Below, piece by piece: positions 8,867 to 19,080 of a stretch of 64,000 nucleotides of DNA. The notes beneath the pieces were generated by a model that was given only the letters and a program-made list of their open reading frames with translations, did not search any database and was not told the origin of the DNA. Each line of letters opens with the position of its first letter. The stretch's first letter is position 1. The translations under genes and the position numbers were made by a program. This DNA comes from Metallosphaera sedula DSM 5348 (GTDB lineage Archaea; Thermoproteota; Thermoprotei_A; Sulfolobales; Sulfolobaceae), in the NCBI RefSeq assembly GCF_000016605.1, contig NC_009440.1, positions 1,501,789 to 1,565,788 of the forward strand, given 5' to 3'.

Positions 8867-9197
8867 GGAATACCTAGAGAAGAAGAACTTCTCATACTCA
8901 AAGAGCGGTGACGTTGAAATGATAACTATGGATGACTATTCCTTTTACGTTAAGGGTACAGACGTTCATATACCCATACCACTTCCTACAGGCAAGGAGA
9001 AACTTGACGATCTAGTAACCATGGGAACGTATTACGCTAGGGCATCAAGGTTAGTTCAAGGAATAGGCATGCCGGTAACCTATGCGCTAAGGGAGACAAC
9101 TGTGGAAGTGATTGTTCACTTTAATGATCGAAATGAGTTGGAACAAAAGTTAATTAAAGCCCTTGAGGGAATTGAGAGTTTGAGGTATTTCATGTGA
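8856..9197 (+). CDS. Unknown small protein in the lpdA operon
   Basis: A 113-residue mixed alpha/beta protein that I do not recognise. The ATG at 8856 overlaps the end of lpdA by 11 bases, and the 3' end overlaps the next gene by 4 bases, so it is firmly part of the dsrE3A-lpdA transcript. It has no cysteine and no transmembrane segment. The overlaps and its place between lpdA and a disulfide-oxidoreductase-like gene suggest a role beside LbpA or sHdr. An alternative ATG at 8838 would add six residues. Confidence 0.75.
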   Translation: MELKEYLEKKNFSYSKSGDVEMITMDDYSFYVKGTDVHIPIPLPTGKEKLDDLVTMGTYYARASRLVQGIGMPVTYALRETTVEVIVHFNDRNELEQKLIKALEGIESLRYFM

Positions 9198-9757
9198 GTT
9201 ACGATAGCATTGTTAAGCAATATCTCAAGGTTATAAAGGGTCTCAAGATAAACCACTGTAAGGCCTCCGAACTAATATCTCAACTTAGCGGGGCCAATAT
9301 TCAGGTAGAGGAAAATGAAGGATGCGAAAAACCTCAGATTCATGTGTGGTCAAATGGCAGAAAGCACTTCTCATATCTCGGTATTCCAGCAGTAAATGAG
9401 CTGTGGCCTTTCCTGAATGCCCTAGTCAGGATATCCACCAACACTGTTCAACTGGATCCGCAGGAGCTGGACATGGCTAAAATGGTAAGAGGTAACGTGA
9501 AGCTGTTTGTTACACCCGATTGCACCAAGTGCCCCATCGCAGCTGAGCTTCTCTACCAAGTTGCCCTGGTTAACCAGAACGTAGAACTGGAGATCATAGA
9601 TAGTGAAACCTACGACGATTTAGCTAAGAAATATCACGTCTTAAGCGTTCCAAAGATAGTCCTTAACGACAAGACCGAGATACCTGGCGGATTTCCTCCC
9701 AACATTGTCCTGAAGATGCTAGTTAAGTCGAGCTCTAGTCAGGGGACACAACCTTAA
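9194..9757 (+). CDS. Glutaredoxin/protein disulfide oxidoreductase-like protein
   Basis: A 187-residue protein that looks like the tandem thioredoxin fold of archaeal protein disulfide oxidoreductases (PDO). The C-terminal fold has FVTPDCTKC (Cys110 and Cys113) and the cis-proline segment SVPKI near residue 155. The N-terminal half keeps a GIPAVNELWPFL segment resembling the PDO GIPAGHEF motif but has lost its own CxxC. It is shorter than the usual 220-230 residues. The start is GTG at 9194, overlapping the preceding gene by 4 bases. Possible task: keep LbpA, DsrE3A or Lpd cysteines in the right redox state. Confidence 0.78.
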   Translation: MSYDSIVKQYLKVIKGLKINHCKASELISQLSGANIQVEENEGCEKPQIHVWSNGRKHFSYLGIPAVNELWPFLNALVRISTNTVQLDPQELDMAKMVRGNVKLFVTPDCTKCPIAAELLYQVALVNQNVELEIIDSETYDDLAKKYHVLSVPKIVLNDKTEIPGGFPPNIVLKMLVKSSSSQGTQP

Positions 9758-10058
9758 CCCCTAGCCTTTCGGCCTCCTTCTTTACCTTTTCATCTGAGGC
9801 AATCAATATTGCCTGTAAATCTGACGCAACCATTATGGCCTCTGCCTCATGCATGGGTAACCCGGAAAAGGTCCCAGGTTTATGCGAGTAAGCTCTGACC
9901 CATACACCCCTATCCAGAGCGTAATCGATGTTAATGTGATTCTGGAGTGCGTAGGAGACACCGTACGTGGTGACAATTAACTTATACCCTGAAAACTTCT
10001 CGAGGATAAGTGCTAGCTTAGGGTAGGAACTCGGTGAGATTACGGCAAACATATTCAT
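9735..10058 (-). CDS. Small PIN-like domain protein
   Basis: A 107-residue protein whose C-terminal half (HEAEAIMVASDL, then LIASDEKVKKEAERLGVKV) resembles the second half of DUF3368/PIN-domain proteins: an acidic Glu, a central Asp and a Gly-Val strand. The N-terminal first-strand Asp of PIN nucleases is missing, so activity is doubtful. It is convergent with the PDO-like gene, overlapping it by 23 bases. No antitoxin-like partner is adjacent. Confidence 0.55.
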   Translation of the reverse strand: MNMFAVISPSSYPKLALILEKFSGYKLIVTTYGVSYALQNHINIDYALDRGVWVRAYSHKPGTFSGLPMHEAEAIMVASDLQAILIASDEKVKKEAERLGVKVVSPD

Positions 10059-10095
10059 TAAAATTATTTAAGTAATGATATATAAGGAGTAGTGA

Positions 10096-12345
<2,250 letters not shown>

Positions 12346-13129
12346 CTTCGTCTCCCTCCTTAAGGTCAAGTTTACCAAATATCCTGACCATGGGTTTTCC
12401 CCTGAACGCGAGGATGCTCTCCAGGAGAGGCAGACCGTCTACAGGTTTGTTGGCCATCACCCTAAATACTGAGTCATATTCCCAGTTCTTAATGAGTCCT
12501 CTCCTTCCCTCAAAGAGGCTGAGATTACGCCTTGTTCTAGCTATGCGGTACTCCCTCTTCCCCACAAGGATTTTCCCTCTACGTTCGATCCCAATTAACC
12601 CACCGTAACCAGCATATGGAAGACTAGCGTTTAGTATGCCACCGCAACAACCTAGACCAGTGAAGTCACCAGCACTGGCGTAGGTGGATAGCCTCACATC
12701 GATGAAATTTTCGGAGACTGTAACAACGTTACCTATGGCCTTGTCCTCTGGTGTCTCAACCGCAGGAAAGGAGAATCTGAGACCTTCTATGTGGGCGTGC
12801 CTGAAGTCTCCCCCCGTGTAGGGGGAGGATATCATCTTCCCCAGTGCCTCACCTGGTTTAATTTCCTCCCCCGGTTCAAGGTAGGGATCAACGTGAAGTA
12901 TCTTTAGGGTCTTGGAATTACTTTTCACCAGGATAAGGAAGTCGTGGTCCGTCTCCGCAAATCTATTGGGTCTCCCCACCTTAAACTTCTCCACGGACAG
13001 AACTACCCCGCTAAAAAAGGAGATAAACTCCAGTTTATCGTAAAAGCCCACATCCACGGCAGACACATTCACGTGAGAAGGAAAACCACTGGTGAAAAAA
13101 CTGACTAAGCTTCCCTCAGGAAAGTTCAT

Positions 13130-14197
13130 TTAGTTCAGGAACCTCTTCGCTAGAGGTAATCTTGAGGACTTAATCGCATTTAACGTCTGTTTCTCGTTTG
13201 GATACCATGGAATGTTCCTCAACCTATCTCCAGGTCTCTCGTTCGAGTAGGGCCTATTGCACCCAGGGCATCCGCTAGTCAGGAATGCACCTGATAGTTC
13301 TTGGAGAGTGATATCGGAACTCAGGTTGATGTCCACCAGCTGTCCCTTTTCGTCGAAAACGAAGTCCTCAGGCTTAACCAAGTCGTTCTCTATTAACCAC
13401 CTGGAGATCTGCATCCTCCTGTAAACGTGGACTGGGACTGGCTTCCTATTCTCCATGGGTGTGGATTCCTCCGGATAGAAGGCAAAGAGGCTTATCTTGG
13501 CACCCCTGGAATGGGCGTAGAGCATAAGGGAAACCGCCTCCTGCTCGGTTTCGCCAAGCCCAATTATTAGATGTATTCCAGCGTTCTTCTTACCAAAGAC
13601 CTCAACTGCGTCATCTATGGCGTGGATATATCTTTCCCAGCTGTGCATGCTTCTCACGGGTTTTCCTCTCACGGCATCAAATACCCTCTTGCTAGCAGCG
13701 TCTATGGCAACGTCTATCATGTTTCCACCTGCCTCCTTCATCTTGCGCATATCGTCCTTGCTTGTGTAGGTGGCTGTAACTAACTCGGAGATTTGAAGTT
13801 CTATTCCCTTCTCCCTGATTCTCCTTGTTATCTCCACAGAGTCGGGAGATGCCCTGGGATGAGCTAGTTGGCCAACGCAGATCCTCTGTAGTCCGTAGTT
13901 CGGATCTCCCTGTCTCTCCTTTATCCTATCAAGGACTGCATCCAAGGGACGCAATGGCCACTCCACCCTTATTAGGGTCTTGCACTCAGGGCCTTGGCTG
14001 ACCTCCCTGGCTTGACCGCAATAGATGCAGTTTGCCTTACAACCATCTGGATAGTACTGGAGAAGGTTTATGGTAGTGTTCAGAGCTCCCTTCAGAAACT
14101 TTCCGGGTGAAAAACCTAGTACCATGTCTGCCCCGAAGCTGAGCCTTACCCAATCAGGACTGCTTATGGATTTTACTTCATTTATTCTCAGATTCAT
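13130..14197 (-). CDS. Lipoyl synthase-type radical SAM protein (LipS1/LipS2 pair, 355 aa)
   Basis: A radical SAM protein with the cluster motif CKANCIYC (Cys53, Cys57, Cys60) and a C-terminal CPGCNRPY motif that could bind an auxiliary cluster. It resembles the biotin synthase-related group that forms, with a second radical SAM partner, the two-component lipoyl synthase LipS1/LipS2 of archaea and sHdr bacteria. Together they insert two sulfurs into octanoyl groups. The partner is the next gene upstream, overlapped by 4 bases. I cannot say from sequence alone which of the two is LipS1. The ligase and LbpA in the same window support the lipoate role over biotin. Confidence 0.85.
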   Translation of the reverse strand: MNLRINEVKSISSPDWVRLSFGADMVLGFSPGKFLKGALNTTINLLQYYPDGCKANCIYCGQAREVSQGPECKTLIRVEWPLRPLDAVLDRIKERQGDPNYGLQRICVGQLAHPRASPDSVEITRRIREKGIELQISELVTATYTSKDDMRKMKEAGGNMIDVAIDAASKRVFDAVRGKPVRSMHSWERYIHAIDDAVEVFGKKNAGIHLIIGLGETEQEAVSLMLYAHSRGAKISLFAFYPEESTPMENRKPVPVHVYRRMQISRWLIENDLVKPEDFVFDEKGQLVDINLSSDITLQELSGAFLTSGCPGCNRPYSNERPGDRLRNIPWYPNEKQTLNAIKSSRLPLAKRFLN

Positions 14198-15093
14198 AGG
14201 GACACCCGTAATAGGAAGTCATGTATCACATTGCCACAACATGCGTGGCTAAGAACCACCTCCCTCCTCCCCATGGCGTATTCTATGGTCTCTTGCGAGG
14301 GGAAAGCCATACCGTCTATTCCCTGATCTACTGCCATTTTCTCCACATCAAGGTAGGCTTTCCCCCTAGGTCTGGCACAGCCTAACATAACGGGGGAGGA
14401 GAAGAGCTCGCGAGCCCTCATGAGAACCTTTCCTAACTCCTCCGGGGAGGGTTCCTTGACTCCCCTGTAGGGGGTTCCTACCAGGGGCATCAGGCCCACA
14501 ACAATCACGGCATCCGGATTAACTTCCTGCAGGAGTTCCAGTGCGTGAAGATCTCCTTCTACTCCCCTCTTGCTAAGTCCAACTATTACGTGAGGCGCAA
14601 TCTTTATTCCTACCTCCTTAAGGTACTTAAAGGAGTTAAGATAGTCGTCAATCGTGAAGGGTTGACCTAAAACTTCGTTTATGGTCTCTTGGTCCCCGAC
14701 CATATCCAGTAAGGCAATCTTTACCCCGCTATCCCTGAACCTCTTAGCTATTTCTCTGGATTTCACAACTCCAGTGTGAGCTATCACAGTGACGTTTGGG
14801 TACTTCTTGAGGACGTCGCTATACTTCCACACGGGGACGTCCCCCCTTGGTGAAGATCCTCCAGACAGGATTACGCCCTTGTGGCCTGCCTTACTGACGC
14901 TTTCAAGTATTTTCTCGAACTTCTCTCTCGTGGATCCGTCCTCCATTCCCTCAAGGACCCTAGTTTCGCAATGTTTGCAACTAAAGGCGCAGGATGTGCC
15001 TGTCACGGAGATGGGTTTCCATCCTTCCTCCGAGCTAAGGTAATCAGTCTCGTACCTCTTAAGTGATGGGGCATAGAAGAATATGGGTTTCAT
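14194..15093 (-). CDS. Lipoyl synthase-type radical SAM protein (LipS1/LipS2 pair, 299 aa)
   Basis: The second radical SAM protein of the pair, with CAFSCKHC (Cys35, Cys39, Cys42) and a VILSGGSSPRGD segment that fits SAM binding. It is shorter than its partner and lacks the C-terminal CPGC motif, though HACCG occurs near the end. Overlaps of 4 bases with both neighbours (sLpl(AB) upstream, the 355-residue partner downstream) imply stoichiometric translation. Annotated by analogy to LipS1/LipS2; sequence databases often label this family as an uncharacterised biotin synthase homologue. Confidence 0.85.
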   Translation of the reverse strand: MKPIFFYAPSLKRYETDYLSSEEGWKPISVTGTSCAFSCKHCETRVLEGMEDGSTREKFEKILESVSKAGHKGVILSGGSSPRGDVPVWKYSDVLKKYPNVTVIAHTGVVKSREIAKRFRDSGVKIALLDMVGDQETINEVLGQPFTIDDYLNSFKYLKEVGIKIAPHVIVGLSKRGVEGDLHALELLQEVNPDAVIVVGLMPLVGTPYRGVKEPSPEELGKVLMRARELFSSPVMLGCARPRGKAYLDVEKMAVDQGIDGMAFPSQETIEYAMGRREVVLSHACCGNVIHDFLLRVSL

Positions 15094-16124
15094 CTCACTA
15101 ATCCCTCCAGAAATTGAATAAGTTGCTCCTTGTCCACCCCTAGAAACTTAACCCCTTGAAACCAATCCGAAACCTCTTTCCTAAGGTCCTCCACCCTGGA
15201 CCACTTCAACCTAGCCTCAAGGTCGTAAATGCTCCTCCTAGGCTCAACGAAGAAGTCTCCCGTGATTAGAACCGACTGTATTAGTCCCTTCCCCGCCATC
15301 TTAACCTGAACCCTGAAGAGCCCTCCCGGAAGCTTAATCTCTCCCTGCCTAACGTCCTCCCCTTCCAAGGTTTTCCTTAGACCGAAAACCCACTCCTGCG
15401 ATCTATACTTTAACTCGAGTTCCCTGATATTTTCTTCCTCTCTGGGTAAGTATTTCCCGTCGAGAAGTTCCACACCAAGCGACTCTTGAAAGGCTAATCT
15501 AGCCTCCTTTATGAGTTCCTCCATGGGAACAGAGAAACCCAGTTCCCTATTTAACCAGGTTATTCTCTCCCTGAAGTCCTTTGAGACCTTGTCCTTCATC
15601 TTCTCGGTGCTCAACTTTAGCGTATCCACCATGGCCTGTACATCAAAGTCCAGTAGAATAGTTCCAGTCACCGAGATGTACTTCCCCACGGAGAACGCTC
15701 CCAAACCTGAAATCTTTCTACCATTTATTTCAACGTCGTTTTTAGGCCTGAAATTAGCCTTGATCCCAAACCTTGAGAGGGTTGATATGACAGCGTCAGC
15801 CGAGCGCTTAATAGCCGATTCCACTGAGCCTCCCAAAAGTGATGACTCCGAATATATCTCCCAGCCCAGCTGATCGGGGCCCATGATAATTGTTCCTCCG
15901 CCCGTAGGTCTTCTACCCACATCCCATCCCCTCTCCCTTACCTTATCCAAGTTAACCTCCTGCTCTGCAGACTGGTGATATCCCAAGAGGACAGCAGTGG
16001 GATCAAAGATTACAAATCTGAGGATGGGATCTGATCCCTCAGCAACGGAATCCAGTAGGGCCTCCTCGCCGGCAAGGATCTTGTGCTGAGGTCCCCTCTC
16101 TACAATAAACCTAAAATTGGGCAT
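15090..16124 (-). CDS. slpl(AB): sLpl(AB)-type lipoate:protein ligase
   Basis: A 344-residue ligase of the LplA/BirA fold with the GRRPTGGGTI motif (residues 50-59) and the NGRKISGLG lysine-containing motif (about 132-140). A C-terminal domain of about 90 residues resembles the accessory LplB domain, so both parts are fused, as in the ligases dedicated to sHdr-type lipoate-binding proteins. It attaches octanoate or lipoate to the LbpA lysine. It is the first gene of the five-gene operon sLpl-LipS-LipS-unknown-HDAC; the TATA box at 16147-16158 lies about 29 bases from the ATG, so the mRNA is leaderless or nearly so. Confidence 0.88.
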   Translation of the reverse strand: MPNFRFIVERGPQHKILAGEEALLDSVAEGSDPILRFVIFDPTAVLLGYHQSAEQEVNLDKVRERGWDVGRRPTGGGTIIMGPDQLGWEIYSESSLLGGSVESAIKRSADAVISTLSRFGIKANFRPKNDVEINGRKISGLGAFSVGKYISVTGTILLDFDVQAMVDTLKLSTEKMKDKVSKDFRERITWLNRELGFSVPMEELIKEARLAFQESLGVELLDGKYLPREEENIRELELKYRSQEWVFGLRKTLEGEDVRQGEIKLPGGLFRVQVKMAGKGLIQSVLITGDFFVEPRRSIYDLEARLKWSRVEDLRKEVSDWFQGVKFLGVDKEQLIQFLEGLVR

Positions 16125-16146
16125 TTCGTTTACTTAATGTAGGATA

Positions 16147-16158
16147 TTATATATAAAG
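16147..16158 (-). promoter_or_regulatory. TATA box of the lipoate assembly operon
   Basis: TTATATATAAAG on the plus strand (CTTTATATATAA on minus) is centred about 29 bases before the sLpl(AB) ATG. Some 25 bases further upstream, TAAGTATCTT (16181-16190) repeats one half of the inverted repeat found between the divergent dsrE promoters. Confidence 0.55.
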
Positions 16159-16281
16159 ATTTTCCCCAAAAAACTTATTATAAGTATCTTTTTACTTTTT
16201 GTTTATTTTAAGCAAGGGGTGGCAATAGTTTAGGGTGAAGGTGTCAACAAGGTATTTTTTAAGGTAAGACTAGGGAAAGGC

Positions 16282-16830
16282 GTGATAAACGTTATAGGGA
16301 TACTGGTGACCGTGGGTTTAATCGCTATAGCTCACGGCCTCGAACCAGATCACATCTCGTCAGCAAGGTTGGTTAAAAAGAGTAGGAAACTGGTGGAGAT
16401 GGCAGTATTTCACTCTGCAGGTTTCGCCTTGATAGCAGTCCCAATTTCTCTCGTTCTAATCTACTTTAGTTACGCGAAAGCTGAGATAGAGGTAGCGTCT
16501 GACCTAGTGGGGATAATATTTGGCGTTCTTCTCTTGGTTTCAGGAATATTCGGAATGGAGTTTGAAGTTGAACCCAAGAGTACAGGCCTTCTTCAGGGCA
16601 TGTTTAACGTTACCCCTTCCAAGATAGTTACCATAATTCTGGCCATGAATACTGGGTCAATCCCTCTAGGAGCGGGAGTGATAGCCTGGTTCGCCGTGGT
16701 GACTAGCCTCTCAATCATACTTGTTGGTGTGATAACCTTGCGTGTGCCTAGAAACCTCGATAGGGTACTGGACGTCATTATTGGAACCATAACCATTGCG
16801 TTCTTCATTTTCCTGCTGAGCGAAAGGTAA
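16282..16830 (+). CDS. NiCoT-like small metal transporter
   Basis: A 182-residue membrane protein with about five hydrophobic segments. The first contains HGLEPDH (residues 18-24), which fits the HX4DH signature of nickel/cobalt permeases (NiCoT/NicO). It is shorter than classical NiCoT proteins (eight segments), so it may be a half-size relative or a sulfite-export-type relative. It is divergent from the lipoate operon. The start is GTG at 16282. Substrate unknown; cobalt or nickel is only suggested by the motif. Confidence 0.7.
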   Translation: MINVIGILVTVGLIAIAHGLEPDHISSARLVKKSRKLVEMAVFHSAGFALIAVPISLVLIYFSYAKAEIEVASDLVGIIFGVLLLVSGIFGMEFEVEPKSTGLLQGMFNVTPSKIVTIILAMNTGSIPLGAGVIAWFAVVTSLSIILVGVITLRVPRNLDRVLDVIIGTITIAFFIFLLSER

Positions 16831-16919
16831 CCTGTATCCCTTCAAATACCGTGTAAAATTCGATATTTGAATTGGAAACAAGTATTAACTTTTAAAATGT
16901 TAGACCCTTATATGAATTG

Positions 16920-17339
16920 ATGGAAGAAAGCCAGATAAGATATGTGTTAACCAACTTCAAGAGAATCGCTACAATTGGATTTTCCAAGGATCCAGAGAAA
17001 CCATCGCACAGGGTTCCCAAGTTTCTCATGGAACATGGATACGTAGTTTACCCCGTGAATCCCACTGTAACAGAGATCCTCGGAAGGAAGTCCTATCCTT
17101 CACTCAAGGATATCGAGGATGAGATAGAAGTTGTTCAGGTGTTTAGGCCCTCAAAGGATGTCCCTGTAATTATTGACCAAGTACTGGATAGGAAGAGGGA
17201 AAGAAATGACGTAAAGGCGATCTGGCTCCAAGAGGGAATAAGGGATGATAAATCCGCCGAGAGGGCCAGGGCCGAAGGTCTGATAGTTATCCAGGATAAG
17301 TGCATGTACAAGGAGTACGTAAAACTCTTTGGAGAATAA
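16920..17339 (+). CDS. CoA-binding domain protein (YccU family)
   Basis: A 139-residue Rossmann-type CoA_binding_2 protein: IATIGFSKDPEKPSHRVP at about 16-33, PVNPTVTEILG, then LQEGIRDD and the C-terminal DKCMYKEY. It is the same fold as the N-terminal domain of succinyl-CoA ligase alpha, but without catalytic residues. ATG 16920 was chosen over TTG 16917. A TATA-like stretch (TTTTAAAATG) lies about 25 bases upstream. Function unknown; probably ligand sensing. Confidence 0.85.
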   Translation: MEESQIRYVLTNFKRIATIGFSKDPEKPSHRVPKFLMEHGYVVYPVNPTVTEILGRKSYPSLKDIEDEIEVVQVFRPSKDVPVIIDQVLDRKRERNDVKAIWLQEGIRDDKSAERARAEGLIVIQDKCMYKEYVKLFGE

Positions 17340-17408
17340 TGTCGCGGTTTTGGGATGATGTCTGAAAAAATAGAAAAAGTTTTTAATGGACATACTTTAT
17401 AAATATTT

Positions 17409-17756
17409 ATGATGGAAGCTTTCGACACGTTCAAGGACACATTAAAAGAAAGGAAAGAGAGCATAAGATGTTGCTATAAGATTAGCGATACCGACGTTGA
17501 GTGCCTGTTTAAACTAATTGAACTTGGCGAGCCAAAGACGTCAGTGGAGCTCGGAAAGATAATGGGGCTAAGTAAGACTACGGTGGAAAATAGTATGAAG
17601 AAGCTAATAGAACTTGGATTAGTTGAAAGGATCAAGGTTGATGGCAAGAAGATTGGAAGGCCAAAATTCCTTTACGTCATTTCAGACAGCTTTCAGGAGA
17701 GAGTCAAAGCGGACCTCAAGAGATGTGCTGAAAAAATACTGTCAGCAACCTCCTAA
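17409..17756 (+). CDS. Winged-helix transcriptional regulator with cysteines (paralogue 1)
   Basis: A 115-residue winged helix-turn-helix protein: recognition helix around [13 protein letters not shown] (about 58-70) and a wing with IGRPKF. It is a clear paralogue of the regulator at 18208-18594; both share the order CY-ISDTD at the N terminus, the HTH, GRP in the wing and a cysteine in the last helix (Cys22 and Cys106 here). Those two aligned cysteines suggest thiol or persulfide sensing. TATA CTTTATAAATATTT (17394-17407) lies directly before the ATG, so this particular ATG may be preceded by a further upstream TATA. It overlaps the convergent TusA gene by 15 bases. Confidence 0.82.
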   Translation: MMEAFDTFKDTLKERKESIRCCYKISDTDVECLFKLIELGEPKTSVELGKIMGLSKTTVENSMKKLIELGLVERIKVDGKKIGRPKFLYVISDSFQERVKADLKRCAEKILSATS

Positions 17757-18002
17757 CTCCTGGACTTTACCTTCATTTCCGGATGAGGATCTCTTTTCGA
17801 GAACTAGGGTGTAGGTTCCATTCTGAGAAACGTGCTCTATAACCTTGCAATCCATCAACTTAACAGCCTCCATTATCATGTCGTCGCATTTGGGATCCTT
17901 AAACATGACCTTTAGCCTGCCCTCTTTCATTTTCATTAACTTTGCAGCTACTTTCATGAATGGTTCAGGACATTCTAGATCCAAAAGATTTAGCTCCTCC
18001 AT
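17742..18002 (-). CDS. TusA-like sulfur carrier protein (second copy)
   Basis: An 86-residue SirA/TusA family protein with the motif LECPEPFM; Cys11 is the likely sulfur carrier. It differs from the hdr-cluster TusA in having CPEP, not CPGP, and a C-terminal Ser/Gly-rich tail ending in Cys. It is flanked by the two paralogous regulators and a YHS protein, so it may report on or buffer sulfane sulfur for regulation. Confidence 0.85.
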   Translation of the reverse strand: MEELNLLDLECPEPFMKVAAKLMKMKEGRLKVMFKDPKCDDMIMEAVKLMDCKVIEHVSQNGTYTLVLEKRSSSGNEGKVQELGGC

Positions 18003-18044
18003 GCAACTTAATGAATCCCAAAAAGCTAAAAAGTCTTCTTAATC

Positions 18045-18230
18045 ATGAGAGAAACCATGAAAGTTGTATGTCCTGTCTGCAACAGGCTATTTGAAGCTGA
18101 ATGCACTCCCTATCAGCAAAAGTATGAGGAAACTGTATACTATTTTGATACTGAGATATGCCAGCTCACTTTTATGAGAGAGCCCGAGAGATTCCGCTAC
18201 AAGTGCCCTAAGGCTTCGGAAAGCTCTTGA
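18045..18230 (+). CDS. YHS-domain metal-binding protein
   Basis: A 61-residue YHS-domain protein: [11 protein letters not shown] near the N terminus, [19 protein letters not shown] in the middle. YHS domains bind metal ions in copper and other metal-handling proteins. An alternative start at the ATG at 18057 would leave MKVVCPVCN. It is divergent from TusA-like and its last 23 bases overlap the convergent regulator gene. Confidence 0.8.
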   Translation: MRETMKVVCPVCNRLFEAECTPYQQKYEETVYYFDTEICQLTFMREPERFRYKCPKASESS

Positions 18231-18594
18231 GCTCTGCAGGAGTTAGACCACTAAAGAGCTGAGCGCAGTACTCGAAGTCCTTTACTATCTTATCAGTAAG
18301 AGCTTCCGCATCAACTGCTTTATATATGTACCTAGGCCTGCCTCCCTTAGATCCTTGATCCTTAACCCTCTCCACGAATCCAATGGAGATTAATTTATTC
18401 ACCGACCTATTTATGGACGCCTTGCTGAGCTTCAACACTGAGGCTAAATCATCCTCGGTCTTTGGTCCCATATTTATCAGTGCCTTAAGTATCTGAAAAT
18501 CCGTGTCAGATATATCGTAGCAGAAGCTTAGTGCCTCCACCAATCCTACTTCCCTTCCGGAAGGGAGTCTAGCTTTTAATTTTTGGACTTCCAT
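18208..18594 (-). CDS. Winged-helix transcriptional regulator with cysteines (paralogue 2)
   Basis: A 128-residue winged-helix regulator similar along its length to the 17409-17756 protein: [22 protein letters not shown] (recognition helix) and GGRPRYIY (wing), then a C-terminal helix with EYCAQLF. Cys25 and Cys110 align with Cys22 and Cys106 of the paralogue. A TATA element lies near 18624-18633, and a perfect inverted repeat TTTGCT-N6-AGCAAA (18636-18653) immediately upstream of it is a likely autoregulatory site. Confidence 0.84.
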   Translation of the reverse strand: MEVQKLKARLPSGREVGLVEALSFCYDISDTDFQILKALINMGPKTEDDLASVLKLSKASINRSVNKLISIGFVERVKDQGSKGGRPRYIYKAVDAEALTDKIVKDFEYCAQLFSGLTPAELKSFPKP

Positions 18595-18601
18595 TCTAAC
18601 T

Positions 18602-18653
18602 CACATAATATGTGGTAAAAACGTATATATAAATCTTTGCTTATTTTAGCAAA
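18602..18653. promoter_or_regulatory. Promoter and candidate operators of the 18208-18594 regulator
   Basis: Read on the minus strand it contains a TATA element (TTTATATATA, about 18624-18633). TTTGCT-TATTTT-AGCAAA (18636-18653) is an exact 6+6 inverted repeat just upstream of it, and CACAT-AAT-ATGTG (18602-18614) is an exact 5+5 repeat between TATA and the start codon. Both are classic positions for repressor binding. Confidence 0.55.
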
Positions 18654-18692
18654 AATGTATCTCGTGATTATTGCAAGAATAAAATATTCAGA

Positions 18693-19046
18693 TCAAGCCC
18701 AAAGCCCCCTCTTCATGTCCTCGAGCTTAGTAAACAGTGATATCTGAAAGTATCTCATTACCTCAATTGTAAAGTTTATAGCTTCCTGGTCAGGCATTTG
18801 AGATATTTTATTTCTAAGTTCGTTAACGAACCTAGTCATATCGTTGAAAGTTTGTTTAGTCAACTCGTACTTGGATAGGTCTAAGATTTGAATCAGTTCC
18901 TCCTTGGTCTTAGCCTGCTTTATGGCGTTATACATTTGCATCACGACGCCTTTCCCGGTTTTCCCAAACAGAGCTTCCTCTGGATTTCGCAGCCACCTGG
19001 CATATGTGGCTGCAAGTTTTTTAGCCTCATTCTCCTTGCTTTCCAT
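18693..19046 (-). CDS. Unknown helical protein
   Basis: A 117-residue, fully helical, charged protein without cysteine (EEALFGKTGKG early, then long amphipathic helices). I do not recognise a family. It has an ATG start and lies in a stretch of sulfur-related and regulatory genes, but nothing ties it to them except position. Confidence 0.65.
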   Translation of the reverse strand: MESKENEAKKLAATYARWLRNPEEALFGKTGKGVVMQMYNAIKQAKTKEELIQILDLSKYELTKQTFNDMTRFVNELRNKISQMPDQEAINFTIEVMRYFQISLFTKLEDMKRGLWA

Positions 19047-19080
19047 TAACTTATTTTCGTTTCATATTATTTAAAAAAGC

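Noticed and set aside
13130-15093. Biotin synthase annotation for the two radical SAM proteins
   Set aside because: They sit in an operon with a lipoate ligase and lack other biotin genes, so the LipS1/LipS2 pair is preferred.
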